NCBI GenBank assembly: GCA_034508935.3
Contig: CM067455.1
Span: forward strand, 21,970,711 to 22,034,710
DNA: 64,000 nucleotides
Direction of reading: 5' to 3'
From: Berghia stephanieae
Lineage: Eukaryota > Mollusca > Gastropoda > Nudibranchia > Aeolidiidae
The notes below the pieces were generated by a model, which saw only the letters and a list, made by a program, of their open reading frames with translations, ran no database searches and was not told where the DNA came from. Below, one piece after another: positions 10,771 to 23,484 of this stretch. Position 1 is the stretch's first letter. Every line of letters begins with the position of its first letter. Made by a program: the position numbers and the translations under genes.

Positions 10771-11787
10771 AAAGGATTTTACGTGTTTAATATCCATCCA
10801 TCTACATTTTCACCACAGTAATTTAAGTATGTAATATCCATCGAACCTTTTCACCAAAGCAGTATAACGTATTTAATATCCATCCAACATTTTTACTAAA
10901 GGATATTACAGTGTAAAGTTTGTAAATATTTTGATTTAATTTCTTTTATCCGAGCTACAGCGATGTAATTATAGGTGTGTCTTGTCATTAACAGCGATTT
11001 TCTCAATTTTTAAAACCTTTTCGCCCGCTCCATTCAAATGTAAATAGCTTGGGCCCAAATTAAGATAATTACAAAATGCCAACTGTATTTCCTTCAGAAG
11101 TAGTACCTCTATTTATATATGCAATAATATGGGATTCGATTTTTTTTTGACATGCGACAGGTTTTGCCAGATCACCTCTCAGCTAATGAGAACTAATCAT
11201 TAAAATAGATGTCTAAAAACAGTAACAAAGAGCTGTGTGACATTAATTTCGTTCCTTCTATAAACGCTCAATGTTACACATAGTTTTAGGTGTTGGCGAA
11301 TTTTATGATTATTTTATCTAAACTCAAAGCATCAATATAGCCATGTCAACTAACTAAACGTAATTTTTGGACATGGGCAGTAAAGTCACGGTTTGAGCTA
11401 TCCAGTCCAGGACTCTGAAATTACTTTATTGAAGCAGATAAATCGTGACGTCACACTTTCCTCTATTCCGGTTCAAAACGTATTGGATGTGTGTAAGCAA
11501 CTAGTCCTTAGAGGACTAACAATGAATCAGTTAAATAAAAATGAATCTTACTATGGCAAACATATTTTAGTAGCAGGATGTATAGGTAGGTTTTAAAGAT
11601 TACGGGTAGTAAAAGTAGAGAATATGTGACCGTTTTTGAGGCCAGTCTGTTTTGAAGCTAGAAAATAAGATGCCATCTCCCTGTCAGTTGCACAATGTAT
11701 GTATTTGGTCCTTAGGGGGACTGGTTTCACAATTCCAATGAGACATTTCCACTAGTTTGACGTCATGCTATTGTTTCCATTTGTACA
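10771..11787. other. No identified gene; short ORF of unknown meaning
   Basis: AT-rich spacer. TTTAATATCCATCCA-like phrases recur at about 10785, 10830 and 10870 (a loose repeat of about 45 bp). A 67-codon frame (11393-11596, + strand) looks more protein-like than its surroundings (LSSIPVQNVLDVCKQLVLRG) but matches nothing I recognise and lacks clear splice context. Confidence 0.3.
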
Positions 11788-12750
11788 GCTACGTGGTCTA
11801 GTGGTATGACGCTGGATTTCGGATCGGAAAATCAAGGGTTCGAGTCCGAATCTGAGCGACGCATAGTTGAGTCTTTTAAGATAAAGCTCTTAATTTCAGT
11901 CCCCAAATTGCCATCCGCCGGCCCAGGAGAGCCGCACGTAGGTCATCTAAAGCATTCTCAAGCCATCCGGAGACCCTCAGAGCTAGCTTTCCAGAAGTCG
12001 CCCGAAAGGAAGGCCTCCCGAAAGCTCCTCGTGCTGACATATATTTCAATTTGTATTTTCACCACAGATCTTTTGTCATGCTTTTGTTTATTCAATTTCT
12101 CAATATTTAGTAGCATTTAAAAAAAAACTCTAGAACAACCCTTGATAGATTAGTGAAAGTTTAAACTTTCCTAATACGACCATTGTTTTGGTTTTCCGTC
12201 GCCATTTTGTTTTGTGAAGTATTGAAAGCAGTCCTAGGTTAATTTTTTTCTACGAATGTTAGCTTGAGGTCAGGGAATTTTTATTTCAATATTATTGTTA
12301 GTCATACGTTTTAGTAAAAGTAAAGCTGTCCAGAGCAGAACGAGGAGCTTTCGGAAGGCGGACTACTTCTGGAAAGATTCGTATAGGTCTGCGGGCCTCC
12401 GGATGGCTTGAGAATGGTTTAGATGACCCCGGACGGCTTCACTGGACGACTTCTGGAAAGATTCGTATAGGTCTGCGGGCCTCCGGATGGCTTGAGAATG
12501 GTTTAGATGACCTCCGGACGGCTTCACTGGGCTGCCGGACGGCTCCGGACGGCAATTAATAGGATACCTTAATTTACATTCTTTCACCGTGCGCCGGTGT
12601 AAAATGAGCATTGGGTATTTAACATTGTTGTCTCTGTCGGAAATAAAAGAATTATAATATTACCTAGTGTGCGTCATGTTTCTTCCTACATGTCTAGTGT
12701 TGCTGTTGGCTATTGACCACTTGTATAGCGCTTTGAGGACTTTACGTGGA
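11788..12750 (+). mobile_element. tRNA-derived SINE (family 1), interrupted by a MITE
   Basis: The head GCTACGTGGTCTAGTGGTAT and B box GGGTTCGAGTCC lie at 11788-11845. The body resumes at 12576 with CACCGTGCGCCGGTGTAAAA and continues to the GCGCTTTGAGGAC tail near 12740. The 671-bp insert between them is listed separately. Confidence 0.75.
11897..12567. mobile_element. hAT-like MITE inserted in a SINE
   Basis: The SINE octamer CTTAATTT occurs at both junctions (11889-11896 and 12568-12575), an 8-bp target duplication. The element starts CAGTCCCCAAATTGCCATCC. Its other end, reverse complemented, reads GTATCCTATTAATTGCCGTC, so the subterminal AATTGCCRTCC is an inverted repeat. Longer GC-rich inverted arms follow (11910-12038 against 12335-12555; the right arm contains a tandem duplication with two copies of TTCTGGAAAGATTCGTATAG). 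An 8-bp duplication and a CAG start fit the hAT superfamily. There is no coding region. Confidence 0.65.
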
Positions 12751-12756
12751 CATTAC

Positions 12757-13148
12757 TTACTTATTATACCCTTTCCTCTTTTGGAGATCATAATATGCTA
12801 TAAGCAATTCTTCTCCAGCACACTTCTTTCTGGCGGCTGTTATGTTACCTGCCATATTATTCCCATCTTTTCTAGCTCTGCCCCTGAGTTTCGCCTCCAG
12901 CCACTGCGTGACCGGCCTCTCTTCCTCTTGCCTTGCGGGTTCTAGGTCAGATTCAGACATTGGAGTGTGGTGCTAGTTTCTGCCTTTCTTAATGTGTGTC
13001 CTATCAAGTCCAGCCCAAACTGCTCCGTCACTAGTTCCTGCCTAGTTCTCTCCCAGGCCTTCATCTGGTCTTGTCTAGCCATCTGATGTTGTAGACGCGT
13101 CTCAGATGTGATAAAGAACGTCTGTATGTTTTGAAGCACTGTCTGCAT
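12757..13148 (-). other. Possible decayed coding fragment, unrecognised
   Basis: Two overlapping minus-strand frames (13148-12942 and 12960-12757) have amphipathic, charged composition: RQDQMKAWERTRQELVTEQF and RPVTQWLEAKLRGRARKDGN. They could be a degraded transposon or host exon. No family is recognised. Confidence 0.25.
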
Positions 13149-13436
13149 ATTGCGCTATTTAAAACCCATCTCTCATCTCGAAGATGAATAGCCCTAGAAA
13201 ATGAGTTAAACAATACGCAATATGCTTTTCTTTTTGCTGAATTTTAATTCCTTAATAGAAGGAACGAAGAGATGTGATAAAGAACGTCTGTATGTTTTGA
13301 AGCACTGTCTGCATATTGCGCTATTTAAAACCCATCTCTCATCTCGAAGATGAATAGCCCTAGAAAATGAGTTAAACAATACGCAATATGCTTTTCTTTT
13401 TGCTGAATTTTAATTCCTTAATAGAAGGAACGAAGA
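13105..13436. repeat. Tandem duplication, 2 x 166 bp
   Basis: The unit from GATGTGATAAAGAACGTCTG to TTAATAGAAGGAACGAAGA is repeated head to tail with no visible difference (13105-13270 and 13271-13436). It is either very recent or an assembly duplication. Confidence 0.9.
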
Positions 13437-14439
13437 AAACGCCAATCAGCCTTTTGTTATTACTTGTAGAGAGCCTGTTAGAGATTATTACTCATTGCGT
13501 TGTTAGTTCTCTCCGTTTAGTCAAAAGGTCATAACATCCGCCAACCGGATATTGATATGTTGCGATTAGTTAACAAACGAACAACTCCATCAGCCCAAGA
13601 TAACGTACCAACACACAAAATGTTGTGTATCCTTAAACGTGTATAGTCTGAATATTACAGTTTCTTGAAAACGAATCATTAAAATGTCTGGCAAAAACAA
13701 ATACTAAGAGCTGAGTGGCGCCAACGGGTTCTATCTATAACGTATTAACACTCAAAAATATAAAACAAAACATAACAAGAATATCCCATCTACCAACTTG
13801 TATCAATTCCAGGTGGGAATTCTCAAAAAGCCAAAACAAGACCCGAATAATGATTATTGTTTAATCATAAATTTATTATGATATTTTATTTTATTTCGCA
13901 TATTTTTCTCAAATATGTCATTGTCAAAATGGTTTTCATAGCAGATGTAGACGCTAGTCAGTCAGTTATCTGCACCACAATGCAGGCGGACAACGAATTC
14001 CATCTTTTTTCTGTAGAAATAAAAAGTCATAAATGAAAAACATTGGGAAGATGCCATACATTTTGAAAACGTGCCTACAAAATCACAATAGAGGGTCTCA
14101 CACGGAATGGCCAAGGAGGAGGAAGACCAGGGAGATGAAGAAAAAGTTGACGAGGAAAAACATAGGATGAGGCCAGGGGAGGCAGATACATATAGAAGTA
14201 GGTGGAGAAAACAGCCCGCGAAAGACTCAAATGATAAGGCATGGTGGCCTATGGTCCGATTGGGATGAAGGGTTTAAATCAAACAGGTAGAAATAATAAG
14301 ATTGAATCAAGTATCAATGTATGTATGCCATTATTGACATTTACAACGTTTGGAGGCAAAGATGTATATGTCGTTATGGATGAATGGATGGATGGATGAA
14401 TGTGGATTGCAATCCAACTAGTGTTGTCTGTGTAAATGT
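13437..14439. other. No gene seen
   Basis: AT-rich spacer. It holds a GATGGATG microsatellite-like run at about 14376-14398 and no recognisable domain on either strand. Confidence 0.5.
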
Positions 14440-14449
14440 GTGCGGCTAT

Positions 14450-16850
14450 CTGGTCGCAGAATTTTGCGAAGAACACAACCTCATTATTGGTGGAACTTTC
14501 TTCCCACACAAAAACATACACAAATTGTCATGGAAATCACCAGATGGGAAAACAGAAAGTCAGATAGACTATATAATTATCAACAGAAAATGGAAGAGCA
14601 GTTTAAACGATGTCATAGTCAGACGATTGGCAGACATTGGAAGTGACCACCATCTTGTCACAGCCAAAATCTCAATTATATTGATGAAAACAAAAATAGC
14701 AAAACAGAAGGAGAAACGTTTCAACACAGATAAATTGAAAATCCCAGATATCCAAAACAATTTCAATATCTCAGTAAGAAAAAAATTCAGTGCAATACAA
14801 GATATTACAAACATGACAATCCAAGATTTCAACCACGTCATGCAGGAAAGTGCCACTGAACACTTGGGACACAATAAATCCAATACAGAGAATTGGATAT
14901 CAGCAAGGTCATGGGAGCTCATTAACCAAAGAAAATCAATCAAACTAAATCTCCTGAACGCTAAATCCCCCCGACTGAAAGAAAGGCTATCCAGTGAATA
15001 CTCATTGAAGGATAAAGAAGTGAAAAAATCCACAAGGAAAGACAAAAGAGATTTTGCAGAAGATTTAGCAACTGAAGCAGAAAATGCAGCTGTAAGACAA
15101 GACACACACACGCTATACAAAATCACAAAAAAGCTCTCAGGAAACAGAAGTTATGGCCAAGAGAAACCATTAAAATCCCAAGATGGTAATGTCATCACAG
15201 ACGAAAAGGAGAAAATTGAAAGATGGAGAGAATATTTCGCAAACCTTCTGAACAGACCAGACCCATCTTCTTACGATCCCAGAAGCAGAAATGGACGTAG
15301 AGGTTAATCTTGGTCCAATCACTGAGCATGAGGTGCACGAGGCAATACAACAACAAAAAAATGGCAAGGCCCCAGGTATTGACAAAATCAGTGCGGAAAT
15401 GCTTAAAGCGAACTCGCAAGAAATGTCCAAAATTCTCAGTAAATTGTTCACCAACATTTGGGAAAAGGAAGAAATGCCACCAGAGGATTGGCAGAAAGGC
15501 ATCATCCATAAAATAGCCAAGAAAGGAGACCTGGGAAATTGTTCTAACTGGCGTGGAATCACACTCCTGTCCGTAACGAGCAAAATTTTTAATAGAATCC
15601 TTCTGAAAAGAATCTCACCTCACATTGAAAACATTCTTAGAAAAGAGCAGGCAGGGTTCAGAAAAGGGAAGTCATGTAGTGACCACATATTTACCCTGAG
15701 ACAAATCCTGGAGCAAAGCATTGAATGGAACAGCCCCCTCTACACCATTTTTGTCGATTTTGAAAAAGCCTTTGACAGCTTACACAGAGAGTCCCTGTGG
15801 AAAATACTCCGCCATTATGGTATACCGAGGAAGATAGTCAACTTAATCAAAGCAATGTACAGCAACTACCAATGCCAAGTGATCTGTGGTAACAATTTAA
15901 CAGACAGCTTTAATGTAACAACTGGTGTAAAACAAGGCTGCATACTCTCCACGCTTCTGTTTATCCTGGCTCTAGACTGGCTCATGATAAATACAACTGA
16001 TGGTAATAAGAGAGGCATTCGCTGGACACTGACATCCGTTCTGGAAGATATAGACTACGCAGATGATATCGCGTTAGTTTCCAGTACACACAGAGACGCC
16101 TCAGAGAAACTAAACGTACTACACAAGAACGCCTCGAAAAGTGGACTGAAAATAATAGATTTCGATAAGACTGTGTACATTAGGGTGAATCCAAAACATG
16201 GCAGTGAAATTAGGATAGATGAACATATAATTGAAGAGGACAACAGAGTTCTCCTACCTCAGATCCAAAATAACAGACGACGGAAATGCAGAACACGATA
16301 TCAAGCACATAATTCAAAAGGCAAACCAGGCTTTCGGCATGCTGAAAAACTTTTGGAAATCAACAAATAATGAGAAAGACAAAGCTGAAAATATACAAGA
16401 GCAATGTTTTAAGTGTACTGCTTTATGGAAGTGAAAGCTGGAAAATGACATCCTCCTTAATACAGAAACTAGAAGCCTTTCAGAACAAGAGTTTAAAAAG
16501 AATTTTTAATTTATTTTGGCCTACAAAAATAAGAACAGTGGATCTATTAAAGAAAGCTGATTGCACTAGCATGGATAGCCAAATAAAAAAGAAGAAGATG
16601 GCGTTGGCTGGGTCATGTGGCCAGAATGGAAAAAGGGTCACTTCCCAAGACAGCCTTGTACTGGACAGCAGATGGGAAGAGAAAGCGGGGAAGACCCAAA
16701 GAAACCTGGCGAAGATCAATGGAGAAAGAATTATAGGAAGCAGGCCTGTCCTGGAATACAGCCACCGCAAAAGCAGCCGATCGCAAAAAATGGAGATGTC
16801 TGGTGGATGCCCTATGTGCCTCAAGGCCCGAAGAGGATTAAGTAAGTAAG
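14450..16850 (+). mobile_element. 5'-truncated APE-type LINE with (TAAG)n tail
   Basis: The sequence starts inside the endonuclease domain (LVAEFCEEHNLIIGGTFF, then the conserved IGSDHHLVTAKISI at about 14635-14680). The first long frame runs to 15307. A second frame (15291-16370) holds the reverse transcriptase: KNGKAPGIDKISAEMLK, NWRGITLLSVTSKIFNRIL, QAGFRKGKSCSDHIFTLRQI, FVDFEKAFDSLHRESLW, GVKQGCILSTLLF and the catalytic IDYADDIALV. A third (16370-16849) has the C-terminal SVLLYGSESWKM and FWPTKIRT motifs. Frame changes between the pieces make it inactive. The 3' end is ATTAAGTAAGTAAG, matching the LINE end at 42527. It resembles the widespread invertebrate endonuclease-reverse transcriptase (RTE/CR1-like) family; the exact clade is not resolved. 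Confidence 0.9.
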
Positions 16851-17142
16851 AATGTGGTCTAGTGGTATGACACTCGCTTTCGTATCGGAAGGTCCTGAGT
16901 TCGAGCATCCACGGCGCATGGTTGAGTCCTTGGAAAAGGCTCTTTACTCACATTCTCTCACCGTGCTCAGGTGTAAAATGAGTACCTGACCGTTGACAGC
17001 GTTGTCTCTGTCGAAAATTGTAATATCGTCTAACAGACGTCATGTCTGGTTCTTCATGTTACGTTTTACTGTTGGCGAGGGACTTTTGTAATTCGCCTTG
17101 AGCACGTTTAGTGGATACTGCACTATATAAAAGCTCAATTTT
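16851..17142 (+). mobile_element. tRNA-derived SINE (family 1), head split by the LINE
   Basis: The sequence begins at ATGTGGTCTAGTGGTATGAC and holds B box GAGTTCGAGCATC and body markers TTGAGTCCTTGGAAAAGGCT and AGACGTCATGTCTGG, ending TATATAAAAGCTCAATTTT. Its first bases (GTGCGGCTAT) lie at 14440-14449, on the other side of the LINE, so the LINE appears to have landed in this SINE. Confidence 0.85.
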
Positions 17143-17151
17143 GATGTGTGT

Positions 17152-17160
17152 GTATATATT

Positions 17161-17193
<33 letters not shown>

Positions 17194-17195
17194 CT
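17152..17195. repeat. (TG)n microsatellite
   Basis: Interrupted TG/TA repeats directly after the SINE tail. Confidence 0.9.
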
Positions 17196-17890
17196 GTGTA
17201 TATGTGACTAAAATCCGCCTATTTTTTGATTTTGACTGTAGAGCTGGGGCGGGAATCGGTTTGTAAGGTCTTGAGAATGCCAAGTTTCTGGAAAGTTCTT
17301 TTAAACTCTGAGCCGCTCGGTTTGGTTTGATGTAATGGCACAAAATAAACCTAGATGTATCGTTTTGTGCGTGAATGTAAGCGGGTAAGTACAGCATATA
17401 CCACTCAAAACAAAAAAAAAGAACAATAACCCCAACAACTAAACATTTCAGGGGCGAAGTTCAAAAAGAGGGTCCTATTGTATTCACCAATAGAAATAAC
17501 GGCAGTGCAAGTACAGTTTAATCGAAGCCTGGGTCGCAACGATGAAAACGATTTATTATTCTGATTTAAAATAATATAAAGGGAAACTATTATTTGAAAA
17601 CTTCAAAACAGTGTCACTGGCTAATCATAAAAAAGTAAATAGCAAACAGCAACACTGAGTTAAAAATTAACACAGAAGAAATGCGGGTGGATGTGGGAGA
17701 AAAACTAAATAGAAATGAAATCCTTTAAAGGCTAAATTCGATCTTATTTTGACCCAACACCAGATCTTCCCGTTTCCATCCAAGGCAAGTAACAGCAAAG
17801 CGAGTATCTGTAGTTGAAGTCCGAGTCGCGATTATCTGACTTCTTACTAGGTGGAAACGCTTTATTCTCCATAAAAATAACAATGATAAT
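17196..17890. other. No gene seen
   Basis: Spacer. The short minus-strand frames (17059-17397, 17725-17916) carry no recognised motif. 17740-17890 is the start of the repeat block that recurs near 20.1 kb. Confidence 0.4.
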
Positions 17891-17894
17891 ATTT

Positions 17895-18287
17895 TATATA
17901 CTATTTGAATGATCATGTATTTAAGATAATATTCTATACGCTATTTAGATTATCACGTATATAATATAATATTTTATACACTCTTTAAATGATTATGTAT
18001 TTAAGATAATATTTTTTACACACTTGAAATGATCATGTTTTTAAAATTATTTTCATACACACTCTTTTAATGATCGTATTAAATTTGTAAAATCCTGCAA
18101 CGTACCTTTGCTGGTGGTGAGGGAACGGGAAATGGTGCAGGATGGCACGTGATCAATACGCCATTTACATAACACAATGACATTATTGTTCGGGATGAAA
18201 AAGAAATATTTTTTAAAAATTAATGAAGTCAATAAATCCATGTATAATGTTTTCTTTTAGATCATGATCATTAATTAATTAATGGTA
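17895..18287. repeat. Block S copy 1: 40-bp minisatellite and conserved flank
   Basis: About four diverged units of 40 bp (TTTAAGATAATATTTTATAC, then ACTCTTTAAATGATCATGTA) lie at 17895-18075. A flank follows with TGTAAAATCCTGCAACGTAC and GGATGAAAAAGAAATATTTT. The same order recurs at 20085-20750, and both copies are followed by a pure triplet microsatellite. Confidence 0.7.
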
Positions 18288-18439
18288 TTCTTCTTCTTCT
18301 TCTTCTTCTTCTTCTTCTTTTCTTCTTCTTCTTCTTCTTCTTCTTCTCTTCTTTCTTCTTCTTCTTCTTCTTCTTCTTCTTCTTCTTCTTCTTCTTCTTC
18401 TTCTTCTTCTTCTTCTTCTTCTTCTTCTTCTTCTTCTTC

Positions 18440-18440
<1 letters not shown>
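18288..18440. repeat. (TTC)n microsatellite
   Basis: About 150 bases of TTC repeats with a few slips; the complementary frames read poly-Lys/Glu/Arg. Confidence 0.97.
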
Positions 18441-19469
<1,029 letters not shown>

Positions 19470-19490
<21 letters not shown>

Positions 19491-19985
19491 ACGATTCTAG
19501 AATGCTTTTTACTCATTATATTTCAAATACAGGTTGAAAAGACTGCTGATTGGCAATCTAAAAATAACATTTACTATGTACAAATACAAATCAAACATTT
19601 GGGCGTCAAATTGTAATTTTTTCAGTGCACTCGATGAAAATTGAATTGGTGATTGATAAGAACCATAACTCATTTGTCGAGAGACTGTAGCTGTATCATC
19701 ACGTGCTGCTACCTCCCCTTCAAAAGAACACAATAATAAACATATCGGTCATAAAAACACACCAAGCCTTTAACATTATGATTATTAAATTGATTTGGGG
19801 AAACATGGCTTCTTTTCAATATAGGAGTGGAAGTTCAAATGAATCACTTGCGTCTGACCCAAAGGACGACAATACAATCTGTCTATCAGAACTGTAACAT
19901 ATTTACAAGAAATACTTCACCGTTCAACTTCTGAATATTTTCCCTAAATTTATTCTGATTTATATCGTTGCTCCATTATTCTGTA
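19470..19985. repeat. Block R copy 1
   Basis: Holds CAGGTTGAAAAGACTGCTGA, GGGGAAACATGGCTTCTTTT and TTCATCGTTGCTCCAT-like end sequence. It aligns throughout with 22640-23140 in the same orientation. The short ORFs within it are not conserved between copies. Unclassified dispersed repeat. Confidence 0.75.
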
Positions 19986-20084
19986 TGACGAGTGGAAACT
20001 CAATGATTCAATGAAATCAAATCAACAAAATATGGGTACTGAATATTCGAATAGGCACCAGCTACCGTCTATGAAATTCAGATA

Positions 20085-20750
20085 ATATTTATAAATTATT
20101 TAATTGATCATGTATTTATGATAATATGTTGTACACTATTTAAATGATCAAGAATTTAAGATAATATTTTATACAATCTGTAAAGAATCATGTGTTTAAT
20201 AAAATATTTTATACGATCCTTAAAGCATTGTTTATTTCTGATATTTTATACATTCTCAAAGTGATTATGTATTTAAGATAATGGTTTAAACACTCTTTAA
20301 ATAATCATGTATATCAGATAATATTTCATACAATCACTAAGCGATCATGTATTTCAGATAATGGTTTATACACTTTTTAAATTATTATGTATTTAAGGTT
20401 ATATTTTATACAATATCTAAATCATCATGTATTTAAGATTATATTTTTTACACTATTTAAATGATAGTATACTTAAGAAAGTATTTAATATACTCTTTTA
20501 AGGATCATATATTGAAGATAATATTTATACATTCCTTAAATTATAATATTAAAATTGATTTATGTAAAGTCTGGCAACATACCTGTTTTTTTATTCTATC
20601 TTTCGATGCCCTAGCTTTAGCATCAACGGAAAGGAACAAAATACAAGCAAATGTCTTTTGTTGTGGATGAAAAAAATATGTAAAAATTCAATCAAGTCAA
20701 CCCATTTAAATTATGTACACGTTAAGCTGCTATTGCTATGCTGCTACAAC
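20085..20750. repeat. Block S copy 2: 40-bp minisatellite and conserved flank
   Basis: About eleven diverged 40-bp units (CATCATGTATTTAAGATTAT, then ATTTTTTACACTATTTAAAT) lie at 20085-20545. A flank with TAAAGTCTGGCAACATACCT and GTGGATGAAAAAAATATG matches block S copy 1. A triplet microsatellite follows at once, as in copy 1. Confidence 0.7.
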
Positions 20751-20751
20751 T

Positions 20752-20776
20752 ACTTCTTCTTCTTCTTCTACTACTA

Positions 20777-20839
<63 letters not shown>

Positions 20840-20840
20840 A

Positions 20841-20925
<85 letters not shown>

Positions 20926-20946
20926 GTACTACTACTACCACTACTA
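20752..20946. repeat. (TTC)n then (CTA)n microsatellite
   Basis: A short TTC run followed by about 175 bases of CTA triplets. Frames reading poly-Tyr/Thr/Leu/Ser are artefacts. Confidence 0.97.
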
Positions 20947-21099
20947 ATTTGTTCGTGAACGTATAAAACGTATTTCATCGTAAGTATAATAGTGTAAAAC
21001 TAATAGTCTCCATTAATTTTGGCAGCTTAATGTTTCAAAGGGCGTTGAATTACTTGTCTTTCATTGACCAAGAGAAAGGAAGATCTTTGACCTCAATTA

Positions 21100-21560
21100 T
21101 CGATTACGTATCAAAATCATGCCAATCTTTGACCTCATACATATCAATCATGTATCCAAAGAAAAACGCCAATCTTTTACATTGTGCTTCGATTGTGTAT
21201 TTTAATAACGCCTATCTTTTACCTCATGTATCGATTTTATATAAAAATCACGCCAATATTTTACTTCAGGCATCGATCATGTATCAAAATCAAGCCAATC
21301 ATTTAACTAATGTATCGATTATGTATCAAAATAACGCCAATCCTTTACATTATGCATCGATTTTGTTCCAAAATCACGCTAATCTTTTTACGTATGTATC
21401 GATTATGAATCAAATTAAATCCAAATGTTTAATTTATATATCGATTATGTATCAAAATAACGCCAATCGTTAACCGTAAATATCGATCATGTATCAAAAT
21501 CACGAAAGTCTTTTCCCTTATATATCGATTATATATCAAAATCACGCCAATCTTATCAAA
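21100..21560. repeat. 42-bp minisatellite with an open frame
   Basis: About eleven diverged units built on ATCGATTATGTATCAAAATC, then ACGCCAATCTTTTACCTCAT. The 42-bp period gives a 14-residue peptide repeat (SIMYQNQANHLTNV and variants) in a frame from 21030 to 21473. No start context, partner domain or known family supports a gene. The variable spacing of substitutions fits a non-coding minisatellite. Confidence 0.85.
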
Positions 21561-21663
21561 GATTCAACCCGAGATTTCAAAGGAATTTCAGACTTAAGAT
21601 GTTTCACAAATCTGATAGTTAGACTGTCAGACACAAGACTGTTTGTTGCTGACGGGAAGTATA

Positions 21664-21973
21664 GGCGGCTATGTGGTCTTGTGGTATGACAATCGCTTTT
21701 CGATCGTAAGGGCATACGTTCGACCCTCGCTCGGCGCATAATTCAGTACTTGAAATAAGACCTTTACTCACATTCTCTCACCGTATTCATGTGTAAATTG
21801 AGTACCTCATCGTTAACATTGTTGTCTCTGTTGTTAAAAATTGTAATATCGTCTACAAGACGTCATATCATGTTTTATATGTTAAGTTTTCTGTTGCTCA
21901 GGGACCCTTGAAATGCGCTTTGAGCACTTTTAGTGGAAATTAATCTGTATAAAAGCGTATTTTCTTTTTTTTA
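21664..21973 (+). mobile_element. tRNA-derived SINE (family 1)
   Basis: Head GGCTATGTGGTCTTGTGGTA, B box region TACGTTCGACCCTC, body markers CACATTCTCTCACCGTATTC and AAGACGTCATATCATG, tail TGTATAAAAGCGTATTTTC. It is more diverged than the 16851 and 44018 copies. Confidence 0.85.
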
Positions 21974-21984
21974 GGCATATGCTA

Positions 21985-22260
21985 ACTCAAAATAGTGGAG
22001 CATGCACTTATGTTGAAAACAACAAACATGAAGTGAGTAGGAAAATTCCGTAACACATTAGAGAATAAAAATTTGGCTAAGATGGAGGCTCGAACCTCAA
22101 AAAGTCGGGAGAGGGGTTCAAGAAAGACAGTGCGCTTGATACCGCTTTTCAAAATGAATGGTGGAGGGCGTCGACTGTAGAGCTACCCTCTCGCGGCCGG
22201 GTGAACTTGTAACAGTTGGGTAGTCGGTTCGAGTCCCCATCGTCGCGAAGTTTATATTCT
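21985..22260 (+). mobile_element. tRNA-related SINE (family 3-like)
   Basis: A TGGAGCATGCACTTATGTTG start resembles the repeats flanking 9187-9655. Downstream, CGACTGTAGAGCTACCCTCT and GTCGGTTCGAGTCCCC at about 22170-22240 resemble an A and B box pair. A possible B box on the other strand (GAGGTTCGAGCCTCC near 22088-22102) suggests two joined or nested copies. Confidence 0.45.
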
Positions 22261-22639
22261 TTATTGTCTTTTTACACGTTTGTACTCATTTCATATCTTG
22301 TTATTTTAAACATACAAACTTCTTTTATTTTTTTTGGAGGAAGAATAAAATATTATAAGGACTCAACTCAATAGCGTGTAGTGAACATTGAGAGGGATAA
22401 TTTATTACAGACCATAGACTTTGTCGGTAGATGGACATTAGAAAATAACTCAGATGAGAAAAGTAGTAAACAATGAGTGCATACTTTTATTGAGCAAGCA
22501 ACTCGGATATTTCATTAGTTTAATTAATATTTTTAAGGATGGACTTAGCGTATGAATATTATTCTACCTCTCCCAATAGAAAACCCATCATTTCTTAGTA
22601 AAAATGTAATCGTTGAATAATACTTTAAACACGTTGAAT

Positions 22640-23140
22640 AAACAATTATTTATTCAAGGATTCTAGAATATTTTCACTCATTTTATTTTAATTACAGGTT
22701 GAAAAGACTGCTGATTGGCAATCTAAAAAAAGCATTTACTGCGTATAAATACATGTCTAACATTGTTTTGGGTCAAATGAAGAAAATGGAATCGCTGATT
22801 GATAAAAACCATCACTCATTTGGCGAGAGACTGTAGCTTTATTATTACCTCCTGCTCCCTCCCCTTCACAAAAACACCAAAATAGTAATAAACATATCGA
22901 TCATAAGAACACACCAAGCTTTTAACATCATGATTATCAAATTGATTTGGGGAAACATGGCTTCTTTTCAATGTAGGAGTGGAAGTTGAAATGGATCACT
23001 TGCGACTGACCGGAAGGACAATACAATCTGTCTATCAGAACTGAAGCACATTTACAAGAAATATTTCAAGGTTAAACGTTTAATCACTGTACCGTATATT
23101 TATTCTGATTTTCTTCTGATTTTCATCGTTGCTCCATAAG
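22640..23140. repeat. Block R copy 2
   Basis: Direct-orientation match to 19470-19985, including TTGAATAAACAATTATTTAT at its start and ATCGTTGCTCCATAAGG at its end. Confidence 0.75.
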
Positions 23141-23484
23141 GATGGGCGTTAACTGATATCACTCCTGAAGATCTTAAGAAGTACTTGGTAATTTAGACGC
23201 TTAATCGATATTTGTTGATACTGAGAAATGTGTAGATAAAAGTCTACGTTCCGTCTTTTTTGTTTCGGATCCTGAAATTTGAAAGTCTAAAATTAACCTA
23301 TACAAACCCTTACCGTCTAAAATGTGAAATAGTATCAAGAACAAAAAACAAGCGGATTTTGACGACTTCCTATGACCTTAATTGACAATATTTAATACAA
23401 AAGACTGGCCATCATTTTCTCTTTAAAGAAAAGTGAATATTATATGCATACTTGATCTCGGAGAAATCTGTTTGAATTTAATTG

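Noticed and set aside
21100-21560. Regular repeats resembling a CRISPR array or a repeat protein gene
   Set aside because: Eukaryotic context, contiguous 42-bp units with no unique spacers, and no conserved start or flanking domain.
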